A DNA stretch of 64,000 nt from Coffea arabica. Taxonomy: Eukaryota; Streptophyta; Magnoliopsida; Gentianales; Rubiaceae. The stretch covers positions 17,988,501 to 18,052,500 of the forward strand of contig NC_092323.1 of the NCBI RefSeq assembly GCF_036785885.1, in the 5' to 3' direction. Of the stretch, positions 10,063 through 20,604 are shown one piece after another (the first letter of the stretch is position 1; the number at the start of each line of letters is the position of its first letter). The notes under the pieces were generated by a model. It saw only the letters and a program-made list of their open reading frames with translations, was not told the DNA's origin and made no database searches. The position numbers and the translations under genes are program-made.

Positions 10063-11901
10063 ATGAACGGGAGAATTTGTCTTGACTCTCCTTCAAATGA
10101 TAATCTAGAGTTCCAAACTCAAAAATTCCATGCAGATGGTTATTGGACATCAAATTCTATACCGTACTGGATGAGTAGATCGTCCACAGATTCTGACAAT
10201 GAAGCTTCTCATTTGCTCTCCAATGATTGTAGTACATCTTCTCCACCCTCCTCAAGATATCGAGCAATCGAAGATGGTAGAAAGGTGCTCATGGACCTGA
10301 TGGAGAACATGCCCGAGTCATCCTATGAATTGACCCTCAGAGACATTGTAGATGAGCAGCAAAACCTGGAAAAAGAGGCACGAAAGGAGACGATGATCGC
10401 GGATAAACCTTTAGTCCATAAGCCTCATGAAGTCAATCCGAAAAAGGATAAAACTGCAAGCACTAGCATGAACAGCAGAGTTTTCTTGTTAAAGATGTTC
10501 ATCCCAGTTCCTTTTGCTTTGAAGGGAAAGGCAGTCAAGAAAAGAAGTTCCTCAAGGATTATTTCATCTCCGTCATTTGATGGATCTGAGAAACTAATGG
10601 CTAAGGATCGGTGCAAGAAAAGGATGGCATTTTCAGAGAAAAGGGATAGAAAGAAATGTGATAGCATCAGCAAAGGCAGGTAAATTTCAATTCATATTCA
10701 ACTTATTCAGTACTTCCTACTTCCTTGTGTATATATTGGTGATTAGTTCTAACTCAGTCCCATGAGTTCTAGTTTCAAGTAATTTAGTACTATATGCTTT
10801 TGTGAATTTAATTCTTAGCATCCCATTAGATATTTGAAATAGTACAATTTTGGAAAAATGATGAATGAACTGTGCTAAATTTGAAATGATTAAATGGGAC
10901 TATTTGAAACTTAAGGATCAGCGATATTGCCTTGCAATATCAGGAATTAATAGAGCTGCAATTTGCCCAACGAACATATAAGTAAAAGTGTAGACAGCCA
11001 CTAAAATCGGTCCAGTGGTCAAAGGAGAGTTTTTAAAGTCTTTCCATCTCTAAATTCAACGTTTGAATCCTGTGCCTAATAGTTGAGGGTGAGATAAATG
11101 TCCTGAGGGGGGGTAAAAAAGGGGCAAAGTGTGGACAAACACAATTATAACACTTGTTGACTCAAAAAAAAAAAGGTATAACACTTGTTGATAGTCTTTC
11201 AAGATATGAGTAATATTTGGCATACCAATATTCTCTAGCAAATGCGCTATCAAAGATGTATCAAACAGACAAACGAGAAAAGAAAATTCCAGCATCATGG
11301 ATTTTGAGAGAGAGTTTATCGTATTACCAGGTTAAACTTCAAATTTTGAGTGTCCAAATTTACAGAACTTCAAATTATGTCTATTAGTGATGTACATTGG
11401 AATTTTTGTAAGGGGGGGGGGGGTTTAGAAATTTTTCATCTATACATTTTAGAGCTAGCAATTGCACACGAAAGTGTTAAAAATCCAAGACTCCCTCCAT
11501 CTCATTAATTTTGTCACTTTTCTCGTTACAATTTGTTAAATTTCAAAGCCATATATATCTATATATATAGTTTAACTTTTTTGAAAATTCGAAATATTCT
11601 TTGGGTGGTGCTCCATGAAAACTTTAATATGGTGTAGTCATATTTCTTGAAGATTTATGCATATAAACACACGATATTGGTTGACCAAAAACCAAAAAGT
11701 AGGAGGTCATGAATGGGACTAGGACACGGGGAGTATTTTATGAAATGGCAAACTTGAGAATGTAATATCATCATTAACAAATTTCTAAACTTGGATTTAT
11801 CGTGCAGGGATGTTGAGACAACCTACGTATCTTGTTGGCAGTTATTCAGCAGGAAAAGCTCCAAACGGAGACCCAAAGATTCCTGTTTGATGGACAATTA
11901 G
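10063..11901 (+). CDS. Family member B: uncharacterised plant protein, two exons
   Basis: The start is ATG 10063; an in-frame TTG 30 bp upstream is not used here because ATG aligns with member A. Exon 1 is 10063-10679 (AGGCAG|GTAAAT) and exon 2 is 11808-11901 (TCGTGCAG|GGATG). The intron is in phase 2 and the predicted protein has about 236 residues. Blocks in order: an acidic N-terminus, WMSRSSTDSDNEASHLLS (about 41-58), VLMDLMENMPESSYELTLRD (about 84-103), a charged helix EEQQNLEKEARKE, RVFLLKMFIPVPFALKGK (about 147-164), SSSRIISSPSFDGSEK, and a basic tract KKRMAFSEKRDRKK that could be a nuclear signal. Exon 2 adds YVSCWQLFSRKSSKRRPK. I know no function for this family. B has no internal stop and is the best reference copy for the group. 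Confidence 0.82.
10997..11125 (+). mobile_element. tRNA-derived SINE in the intron of member B
   Basis: The segment carries a box A-like word GGTCCAGTGG (11009-11018) and a box B-like word CGTTTGAATCC (11060-11070) at a tRNA-like spacing. Near-perfect 12-bp direct repeats flank it (AAAGTGTAGACA at 10985-10996, AAAGTGTGGACA at 11126-11137). The corresponding intron of member A has no such insert. Box A/B plus long TSD is the pattern of tRNA-derived SINEs. Confidence 0.6.
11146..11191 (+). repeat. 15-bp direct repeat around a bare poly(A) insert
   Basis: TATAACACTTGTTGA occurs at 11146-11160 and again at 11177-11191, separated only by 16 bp that are nearly all A (CTC, eleven A, GG). The member A intron has a single copy of the target. 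This looks like an almost completely 5'-truncated retroposition event. Confidence 0.75.
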
Positions 11902-12228
11902 AAGATGTGTATTAGCATTGCATAATTGAGTCTAATTCCTGTATGGTCAAGTGGTAATAATTTACTTTGATTTGCACTGAACGTGTGCGTCAAATGTATA
12001 AAACTTCTGCACTTTAAGGACATTGGAATTAGAGTCAAGTGGTGTAATATATATTTTGCACTAGCATTAGCTAGGGAAGTAATGTGTGTCTTGCATCAAT
12101 GTTATTTCAGAGAGTAATTGGGAATATAGATATATGATTGTCAATTGCTAGACGCAAATTATTAAATAGGCTAGAGACAAGAAATTCTTGGGTGGTCATA
12201 TGCCACCACAGATCATGTTAAACAAATG

Positions 12229-12472
12229 GGAGGAGGGGCAGGAACGGTCACCGTTCCTGAAGATTCATGGCTAAGATTTAGCCAAAAAAATATAGATTAT
12301 ATTTTATGCATCGTTTTTTCACATCATGTGTGAGATTTATAAAATTTTATTCTATAATTACATATTATTGAAAGTGAATTACATTGTATGTATACAGAGT
12401 TAAAAAATACTGTGCATTTTGTACAAAACCTTCAGCAATGGTTGCTTTTGCAATTGTTCCTTGCCCCTGTCC
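12229..12472. mobile_element. Hairpin-ended MITE, 9-bp TSD (Mutator type)
   Basis: Perfect 9-bp flanking duplication AAACAAATG (12220-12228 and 12473-12481). The termini are related inverted words (GGAGGAGGGGCAGGAACGG at the left; GGACAGGGGCAAGGAAC read from the right). Just inside the left end is a foldback, CAGGAACGGT/ACCGTTCCTG. The 244 bp contain no gene. It shares end sequence and TSD length with the element at 39006-39274. Confidence 0.8.
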
Positions 12473-12481
12473 AAACAAATG

Positions 12482-14196
12482 TAGACGTGACGGTTTAAGT
12501 TTCACGGTTCCTTTTCCTTTTTATTTTTTTTTGGGCAAACTCAATCTACAGGGTGGGATATCAATCCAGATTTTAATGAAAGATATAAAGTCCTACCTTC
12601 CCAATAATTTGCATATGCAAAAATATAAACTCGGAATACTACTCCCTAATCGGAATAGGACTATGTAACTGTTGGTCAAAAAAGGTCTATGCAATTGTTA
12701 CAGTTCCGAAAGATAGCAATATTTAATGGTGTTAGTTTATGTCCGAAATAGTTAGCCATGCGGTGTTGTGAATCCCACATTGGAATGTTTGATGATGTTA
12801 AAAAGGCTCTAATTTATTTTTTATAAGATCTAATTGAAATTGGATGTTGGAAATTTTTGGAGGAAATTTCAATATTTTAAATGAATTTGCCTTAAATTGA
12901 TCTTTAGATTAAATTAAATTATATTTATAACCTTAAAAATAGCAAAGGATGTGATGCGATATAATGCCCTCTATAGTTTCAAAATGATTAACTCAAGTTA
13001 TTTAGTAACTCATGAGTTTAAGCATATGTACATATGGTTTTCACGGCATCACACCAACGTGGGATATTATAATCAATCCTCACTTAAAAAACTTTGTGTC
13101 ATGTAAAGCTCGTCATAATCCAATATTGTCCACTTGATCAATTTCAGACTCTAAAGATGACCCCTGCCCGATGCAACATTTAGTCTTGGAGGTTCTAGAG
13201 GTTGCTCCATTGAATGTGGAACGTAACTTCTTACATACTCTTGCACAGTCGGAACCATAATATCAATTGAGTCCAGACTCATTTCGCACAGAAATCACAC
13301 GAAATTTGTTTTGATACCAACTGTAGCACCCCAAATTTACGGGTTGGCCCAACTTATAATGATAATAGTAGGATATAGTAAAAAGTGTTCATGCCATATA
13401 TGTTTTAACTAATTGTGATGTGTGTCTAGAACAATTTTCTATTACTTTCAAACTTTAGAAAATAGTGGTATAAAAAATATCACTCGCTTAAGAGAAAATA
13501 TAACTAAAAGATTGACTTCAAAAATCGCAAAAGATGTGTTGATGAAGAAAGAATCTCTAAATGTACTTGCTAGTAAGAGTGGAATGATTCTAGTATCTAG
13601 ACGACATAAGGGCTTCTTGTTATATAGGGTCTAACACATGCCATTGAGTCATGGCTATAGACGTTAAACATACAAATGTATGGGTGTCATTTCGGGTAAT
13701 TCCGATTCCTGAGCTAGATACTGATTTACCTTGCTAAATTCCCAAACCCAAAGTCCAAATGGGCAAAAGATGGGCCAAATTTAAGTCCTAGTCCTAGCCC
13801 ATCTACAAAAATAAAAATGATAGAAGCTGCGAATAAGTCATTGGGATCTTATTCCTTGCCTCACAGGACAGAGGCAAGCCAGTTGAGCAGTACAATAATG
13901 CTTTTTCTGATCAATTATACATCAATATTCTAGAGGTGAATAATATTTCCTTGTTAAAATCAATTGTCAATATTCATTCAAGAAATATTTTTTTGATGGT
14001 TCTGGGCTTTTATGGCTCTATGAATCTTTCTTGATACCATTTGGGTTGGGTTGCATGTCGACTTATTTATTTGGATTTTAACTAACTCCCACGTAAGGCC
14101 AGCCTTGTTGATTTCTTGTTAAAATTGTTTGTTTGTCAAAATTGAAATTGTATGTTTGTTTGTTTGAATGATTTCTTGAAACATTTTGCAGCTGAC
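12482..14196. other. Repeat-like intergenic DNA and leader of the ARMC7-like relic
   Basis: No intact gene is seen. At 12770-13330, words such as AATCCCACATTGG and AACGTGGGATATT in inverted sense suggest an old repeat of LTR or TRIM type. At 13323 a TGTAGCACCCCAAATTTACG word resembles an LTR start. I could not define either element. From about 13800 the sequence may be the 5' UTR and first intron of the ARMC7-like relic, ending at TTTTGCAG|CTGAC before ATG 14197. Confidence 0.4.
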
Positions 14197-15760
14197 ATGT
14201 TTACGAATAGTCGAAGGCAAGAAGAGCGGACTGGAAAATATGGAACTCCCCGGGTAAATTTCCTTCACGTATATCTCTGCTGTAAATAATTGCTATCAGA
14301 AATATCCAACTTTTCCTTCTCCAAAATGGTTATAAATGCGAATATGTACTAGAGAAATGTATTTCTTTTGGATTTTTATCTGCTTAATTCGATTGTTTGG
14401 GAACATTCATTAGTAGCAGTTGATAGTTAGCATATATTGTTTTCTTTGTTTGCTTTCAGAAATTGGCGAGTCAGTTTCAGAATGCTACTGATGAAGGTAT
14501 GCTTTGTCCAGTTCTTGTTTAAGCATATTTAATTACTTGCTTCTTTTGTACAGCGTTTATGAGGTTAAGGCATTTGATTAATAATTAGTCTTGACATCAG
14601 CTAGTACTAACAGGGTTATAATGCAATGATATTAATTGAACACAGGATTATATACTACGGCTTTTATAGTGCATTGCTGATCAAATAGAATTCAAGTTTT
14701 TGCTTAGCTGATATGGAGCTGGTAATGGGATGCCCAGATACCTTCTTTCATAGAAGCTGTGTGACTGCTAAACTAATCCTTTGATCCGTGGAACGTATCG
14801 ACAGACAGTCGATTTCTTGCCTTTAATTGTTGTGTGAGTATGGACTGCAACCTTTTCTTTTGAGGGGAAATATGCATAGGTGAACAAGGGTCTGAAACGA
14901 AAGTTTTTGGACGAATGCCTTACTGCCAGGGATTGGTTGGCATTAAGGTCTAACACCATAGCCAGCAGGTTAAAGGTGGACACTTGATTTTGAGCCAATG
15001 TCCTCAAAGGTTGAAAACTCAAAATGGAAAATTTCTTGACCTTGCCACAGTCGCCACAACCCGGCCGGATGGTGATAACGGCTATCTGGGAGTATGAAAT
15101 GATTCATGTTGATGAGGAATATGGGGAGCTTTTCTGACGAACAGGGTTTACGTTAACATACTCCAAGATTACTGGGTGAAAGGGATTGATGAAGTTCATC
15201 TTTTTAGGCCTCATACCTTCTTATATTGCTATCTAAGGATATGATTTTTGTTGGCATATCCTGACCTGTGATGTATGATATCTATTAGTAATTGGTATTC
15301 TCCATCATGAGATAAAATATCCTACTAATAACCCTATTCATCCTGATTTCACTCGTAGGGTTTGTGATCTCAAATTTCTGTGGTATCTATCTGTGAACAT
15401 CTGTACCTAATTTGGTCACTATTCAGTGACAAAAGAGAGCATTGTTGCTAATCTAGCAAACTTTGAGCAAGTGTCTGGCTACTTGCTCATTACTGCAAAC
15501 AAACCTCAATATGGCAGGTGAACTTTGCTCTCGGAGCTTTGTATTATCTCTGCAACGCATCAAACAAGGAAGAGATTTTGAAGCCAGAAGTCGTGGATAT
15601 CATCATAAGATATGCCTCAGCTGGTGCAGCTAGCGTGAGCTTTAGAAACCTGGCCCGGGCTTTTACCAGGCATAGGAAGTCAAGGGCTGATGACTCGAAG
15701 ACGTGTAGAAATCTTTTTATCATGTGTTTCATCTTCTATCCTGATTTCTTTTGTGACTAA
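14197..15760 (+). pseudogene. ARMC7-like armadillo-repeat gene relic, central exons missing
   Basis: Four exon pieces match the conserved eukaryotic ARMC7 protein: 14197-14253 (MFTNSRRQEERTGKYGTPR), 14460-14496 (LASQFQNATDE), 15427-about 15470 (KESIVANLANF) and 15518 onward (VNFALGALYYLCNASNKEE, then EVVDIIIRYASAGAASVSF and NLARAF). Donors and acceptors at these edges are mostly intact (CCGG|GTAAAT, GAAG|GTATGC, TTCAG|TGAC, GGCAG|GTGAA). The exons for the middle of the protein are absent. The third piece reads into unrelated sequence and a TGA, and the C-terminus diverges after LARAF. A functional ARMC7 is therefore unlikely. In other organisms ARMC7 is a small spliceosome-associated protein. 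Identification is by remembered family sequence, not by a search. Confidence 0.78.
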
Positions 15761-18700
15761 ACATTGCTATGTATATAAAATTGTTTTTACAGTGTGTTTC
15801 TTGTGATATATTCCAACTTCAAAATCAGTGCTTCATGATCAAAAGTCTATCACATTGCCAATACAAGTTGGTTCAATTGATAAGAACAGATCACTTTCTC
15901 ATATATTTGAAACACTATTTGATGTGAGTCCGTGTTGGCAGGTGATCTGTAATAACTTCTGTAAATGATCTATATATAGTTTCGAGGTATGTTTTGATAT
16001 ATGATGGTGACCCATCCAAACTTTTCTTTACCAAAAAAAAAAAAAAAAACTATCGCATTATTCTAATGACATTTTGTTTGATGGTTCAACTCCCATAAAT
16101 AGCGAGTAATTTCGAAGAGGCCCTATTTTTTTCTCAAACAAATTTGCCAATAACAATATGGAGTGATGGTAGATGAGTCAATTTGCCATTATTCATATTA
16201 ACATTGTGTCCCATTTGAGTAACATAACAGGGGAAGTGAATGATAGTTATGAAGGTTCAAAAAATGTCAGTGATGCGGTCATATGGAATTTTCCAAAATT
16301 TTAAAACTTGTGTCCAACTACGTGAAATTGTCGTAAACCTAAGGGGAGTTTTATGAAATTGTCCCATTAATATATGAAGCTTGACATACAAAATTGATTT
16401 TTAGGGCCTTGGTGCTGTCCATACTTATCCATACATAAAGGTAACATTTGACAAAATGACTACATAAGAAAGCTTTGTGTGGCAATCACATATCAATAAA
16501 ACTTCCAAAAACACAAAAATACAAAAAATAGAATACTAACCGCAATAGATTCCATATGATAACTAGATACCAAAAGCTAAGACATTATCCACTTGACTGA
16601 GTCCGCACGCATATTACTCTTTAATCAAATTAAAATAAAGTTCATTCGGTCGAAGGAGACATATGTACAACATCTCAGCATATTACTCTTTAATCAACTT
16701 AAAATAAAGTTGATTGATGAGATGATAAAAGTAAACTACATGATGTAACTTGAATTTTAAATTTTTTTGACTCGATAAAAACTCGTCCAAATTTCCAAGT
16801 ACACTAAGAACAATCACTTTTCAATTAGATTCCACTCCCAAAATCTTGAATCGTAGCAAATAATTTTTTTTCCTTTCAATAGAAAAACAGTAAACATTAG
16901 TTTACTTTCATAAAGAACTCTTAATTAATGAGGAATCAGTAGTGTAGTTTATGCATCGGATCCTGAAGAAGTATATTAGTAGAATCACTTGGTACAACAT
17001 CTTTTTACATGCATAAAGTTATCGAGACGGACAACATTTGATCTGACCAAAATACAATCACAAACATTTCTTACAACATCTTCTTACCTTCTAGGGCAAC
17101 AGATTCACCAAGAAGCTGCCTGCCATAGTGATCAAAATCCAAACCTCCCTAATCATCGCTTGCTATAACCAAAAGTGATACTACTTTTGCTATCTTTTTC
17201 TTTTCAAACCCAATTTGTTTTACGTTTTCCCTGTTTTTTCAAGATTTTATTTTTAACTTTTCCATTCAAAGGAGTATACAATCCTTACATAGGGAGATAG
17301 GCCGACAGGTCCTAGACCTCACAGTTACATTGCTAATGTTTCCTTCCAATTGAGTTAGGTATTGGAGACTTTTTAGATGTTTTTCATATATTTCTAACTC
17401 AAACTGGCGATCCAAAGATTATTAATTAAGATAGAATTGTTCATAAGATAATAGAGAATAAAACAATACAATACGTGATTTGTTTTATTGGCTTGCTATA
17501 ATAGTACAAACAATATGTCCAATGACCAAGTCAGATTTGATGTAACATGCAAAAAAAAAAAACTCTTTAACGTGACATGCAAAAATCTCGAATTATTAGA
17601 ACTTACTAAATATATTTAAGTTGTCGATGAATTACCTAAACCATTGTCTTTGTCCGAAGCATTATGTGTACTCTGGCGAAATGACCAAGTAAACTAAAAT
17701 TCACTTGGCATAAAATAAAATAATTGTGCCCATATGTATTTGATTTGTCCTTGTTCTTTTTCTTTTTTTTTTTAAGGTTGAATTGTCATAAAGCGAAAAG
17801 AGTTTATCAAATATGACTGAAGCCACATACATAAAGCTCAATGCAAAGAACAAAAATCAGCTGGCAGCGAAACTATTTTTTATTTGTTGTTAGATTGGTT
17901 TCAACTACTCGAAGAAGTATAGATTTCATAGGATAATGCCACAATAATAACTATATATGCTGCTTGTCTGTTTATTGAACTCTTATTTCTCCAATCAGCA
18001 CCTGATACAAGGCTTCTTATCACAAATTACCTAATTGGGTCCGTTTGGATTAGCTATTTTTGGAAATGTTTTTCAAAAATTTTACTGTAACAGAGTTTGA
18101 TATTTTGAGAAAATATTTTGGGATATTTAAGAGTAGAAGAGTTTTTAGAATATATTTTGAGATATTTTTAAATATTAAAAAAAATTAGATTACTTTTTAG
18201 AGTATCTTTTAAAGTACTTTTTAAAAATTTTAATAGTATTTGAAAAACTAGTATTTGAAAAATTAGTTTTTGCAAACTGGAAATCATTTGTCTTTTAGAA
18301 AGTACGGGGGAAAGGAATTAGTCAGCAGAAAATGTGTATAAACAGAGAGTTAAGTTTTTGTTCTAAGGCTCGTTTGATGTGTTATGCATTTACATTAGAT
18401 ACAAATTCCAGTACATGAATTAGATAATTCTTAATTGAACCAACCACCCAAAAACAGAAAACAATTATAAAACAAAAATAAAACCTTTGAAGGCAGATGC
18501 TATTTCTGAAATCAGCTTGCCAGGTGAAACTTCAGACTTCATTACATATGCTAGAGTCTTAAAAAAAAGAGATTTATATTGACTAAGTCTGAGGTTCCAG
18601 AAACTCTTCTTGAGGAAAAATAATTTAAATAATTCCAGTGCTACTAAAGAAATCCCCTATTAAAAGGAAGGCAATTTTTTTTTTTTTTCTCCAGACGGCA

Positions 18701-18903
18701 AAAGTGCATTTGTCCCCTACCTCTGACACCCCAGGATCAAACCTGAAGATCTATATCTATACCCTGCTCCCGGTTGTCCTCCTTCCGCTCCTCTTCCCAC
18801 CACCCCCCCCCCCCAACCCACGATTCTCTTTCAAAGAACAATCAAGTTAGGAAATGATGAGCTACCTTTGTGCTCTCCATCTCATCTGTCAGTCTGATCG
18901 CGA
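15761..18903. other. Intergenic region, left part of the duplicated C block
   Basis: No gene is seen. At 16103-16368 a degenerate element ends with the complement of GGGACAATTTCATAAAACTC, a relative of the MITE at 1150. From about 16370 to 21045 the DNA is paralogous to 38875-39545 plus 47370-52630. The C copy has a 69-bp tandem duplication at 16610-16747 and an insert at about 18037-18300 (starts GTCCGTTTGGATTAGC) that the D copy lacks. A run of 12 C lies at 18803-18814, 90 bp before the member C start. Confidence 0.6.
16610..16747 (+). repeat. 69-bp direct tandem duplication, two copies
   Basis: CATATTACTCTTTAATCAA starts at 16610 and again at 16679, followed in both by TTAAAATAAAGTT. The paralogous D block near 39450 has one copy only, so the duplication arose after the blocks separated. 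Confidence 0.75.
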
Positions 18904-20068
18904 ATGCAGATGAAGAGAATTCATCAGGTTCGTTTGCAGGATGAGCAACCATCAACAGATAATTGTAAATGTGGTTGTGAAGGAAACGATGAACTAGATT
19001 TCGACTCGGAGAATGAGCTCATAGATGATCCCGCCACTTCCTCGCTGCCTCGATGGACGAGTGCGACGGCTCCAAAGGATTTTGTTTGTGGATCTCCTCC
19101 TTTCCTGTCATCTAGCAACCAATGCAGGTATTTATCTTCTCAGGAGGGATCAGAAGCTACTGCAGATGGTGAACAGGTGCTCATGGAGATGATGGAGTGT
19201 GAGTCTCCATATGAAGAGCTGTCCTTTAAAGATTTTATTAGAGAAGAGCAAAATATGGAAGAGCCCGGACAGGAGGAAGTTGGAAAGGAAGATGGTGGAA
19301 GCTGCAAAAGCAAAGTTAAACAGGAGCAAAAAAACAGAAACTCCAAACAGAAGAAAATATCAAGGGATTTTAGCACGGATAGTGAACGTTTACTATTAAA
19401 AGTTTTTGTTCCAGTTTTTCTAGGTTCCAAGATGGCAAAAATAATTACCACGACAACACCTTCGAGGATGGCAAGTTCAGATATAGACTCGACTAGCACA
19501 GACAGTACTCACCAAAAGATGAATAATACCAACAGCAAAAGTAGCTCAAAGAGCAGGAAAACCAGGTAAATTTCTCTATCTCTGGATCTTATGTGTATGT
19601 AACAGACACTTTTGGGAACAGAAACTATGAGCATTTGGTCATCTCATGCAACAGAAACTATCTCATCAAAGCCACCTCAACAATAGAAGTGCTTAAACGC
19701 GTAAATCTGTTCTCCGGAGTTTTGAATCAATTCAGACGTTATATTTTGAGAAACATGGTGTTTACTGCTGATGTTTAGGAATTCTAGAATTGTAACTATA
19801 GGTGATTCTTTTCTAGACCAGGTAAAAAGATCTGGAAAATTTGCAAAAAAGGGGGTAGGAACCGTGGAAATTCGCAAGTAATGTGTAAGTTTTAAGAAAT
19901 TTGTAATGGAGTACGGATTATTTTTCATAAATTATAAAAAAAATACTTTTTTATTGCAGGTAGAAATTTACAAATTTATCCTCATATGCATATACTAAAA
20001 CTTTTGTGTAAAAAAAAAAACACAGTAGAGCTTGTATGTGCACATACATCAAATGTGCATATTCAAGC

Positions 20069-20116
<48 letters not shown>

Positions 20117-20220
20117 TGTGTAAAGCAGTTATGCTAAAAGCATTCATTTTTCCTGGTAGGTGGTCCTTCTGCAGTGGAACATGCAAGCCACCAACACAAA
20201 GGGGGTGTCTCTTCTTCTAG
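18904..20220 (+). CDS. Family member C: uncharacterised plant protein, two exons
   Basis: Exon 1 is 18904-19565 (AACCAG|GTAAAT) and exon 2 is 20160-20220 (CCTGGTAG|GTGG). The intron is in phase 2 and the protein about 240 residues. The ATG at 18904 (or 18910) gives a KRIH start like that of member A. Blocks: a Cys-containing acidic N-terminus (NCKCGCEGNDELDF), VLMEMMECESPYEELSFKDF (about 83-102), EEQNMEEPGQEEVGKE, a Lys-rich stretch, LLLKVFVPVFLGSKM (about 161-175), then a Ser/Thr/Asn-rich tail. Exon 2 encodes WSFCSGTCKPPTQRGCLFF, which matches member D but differs from A and B. Upstream of the ATG, the frame homologous to the D N-terminus is shifted by 1 bp, so the D start is not available here. 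Function unknown; the reading frame is clean. Confidence 0.8.
20075..20114 (+). repeat. (AT)n microsatellite in the intron of member C
   Basis: About 20 AT units directly before the exon 2 acceptor region. It is a simple repeat with no other content. Confidence 0.9.
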
Positions 20221-20442
20221 GCAGAAACAGCATCACAGCTATATGGATAGTACGTCCATAACTTCTTAAATCTCACCTCTCCACTTCTGATGACAAAAAA
20301 AAGAACTGCTGAAGCATATTGTCAGACAAAAAGGGCTTACCAAATCATGATATACGACATTACACGATAAACACTCCATTTGTCCAATTTATGTGGTTTA
20401 CATTTGGTAAGAGATTTAGAATGCAGATATGGACATTCATGC

Positions 20443-20587
20443 CCAACTCCCTATCCCACATCGGTTGTGAGTGATGTGTCTGTTCACTACTTAAGGGCCT
20501 CAGTACTATCCAAAAATTAGCCTTTTGGGTAGTGCTGTGGATTAGCTTTAGGTTAGTGTGTGTGTGTGTTTCTTGCTGCTGTTGAAA
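20443..20587. mobile_element. Small retroposed insert with 17-bp TSD, empty site in paralog
   Basis: Perfect 17-bp direct repeats GATATGGACATTCATGC lie at 20426-20442 and 20588-20604. The paralogous D sequence near 52175 runs through without the insert and without the second repeat, which confirms insertion. The insert holds CCCACATCGGTTGTGAG and TACTTAAGGGCCTCAG words of the kind seen in small LTR/TRIM-like plant repeats. The long TSD, however, indicates mobilisation by LINE machinery. Its own family is uncertain. Confidence 0.8.
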
Positions 20588-20604
20588 GATATGGACATTC
20601 ATGC

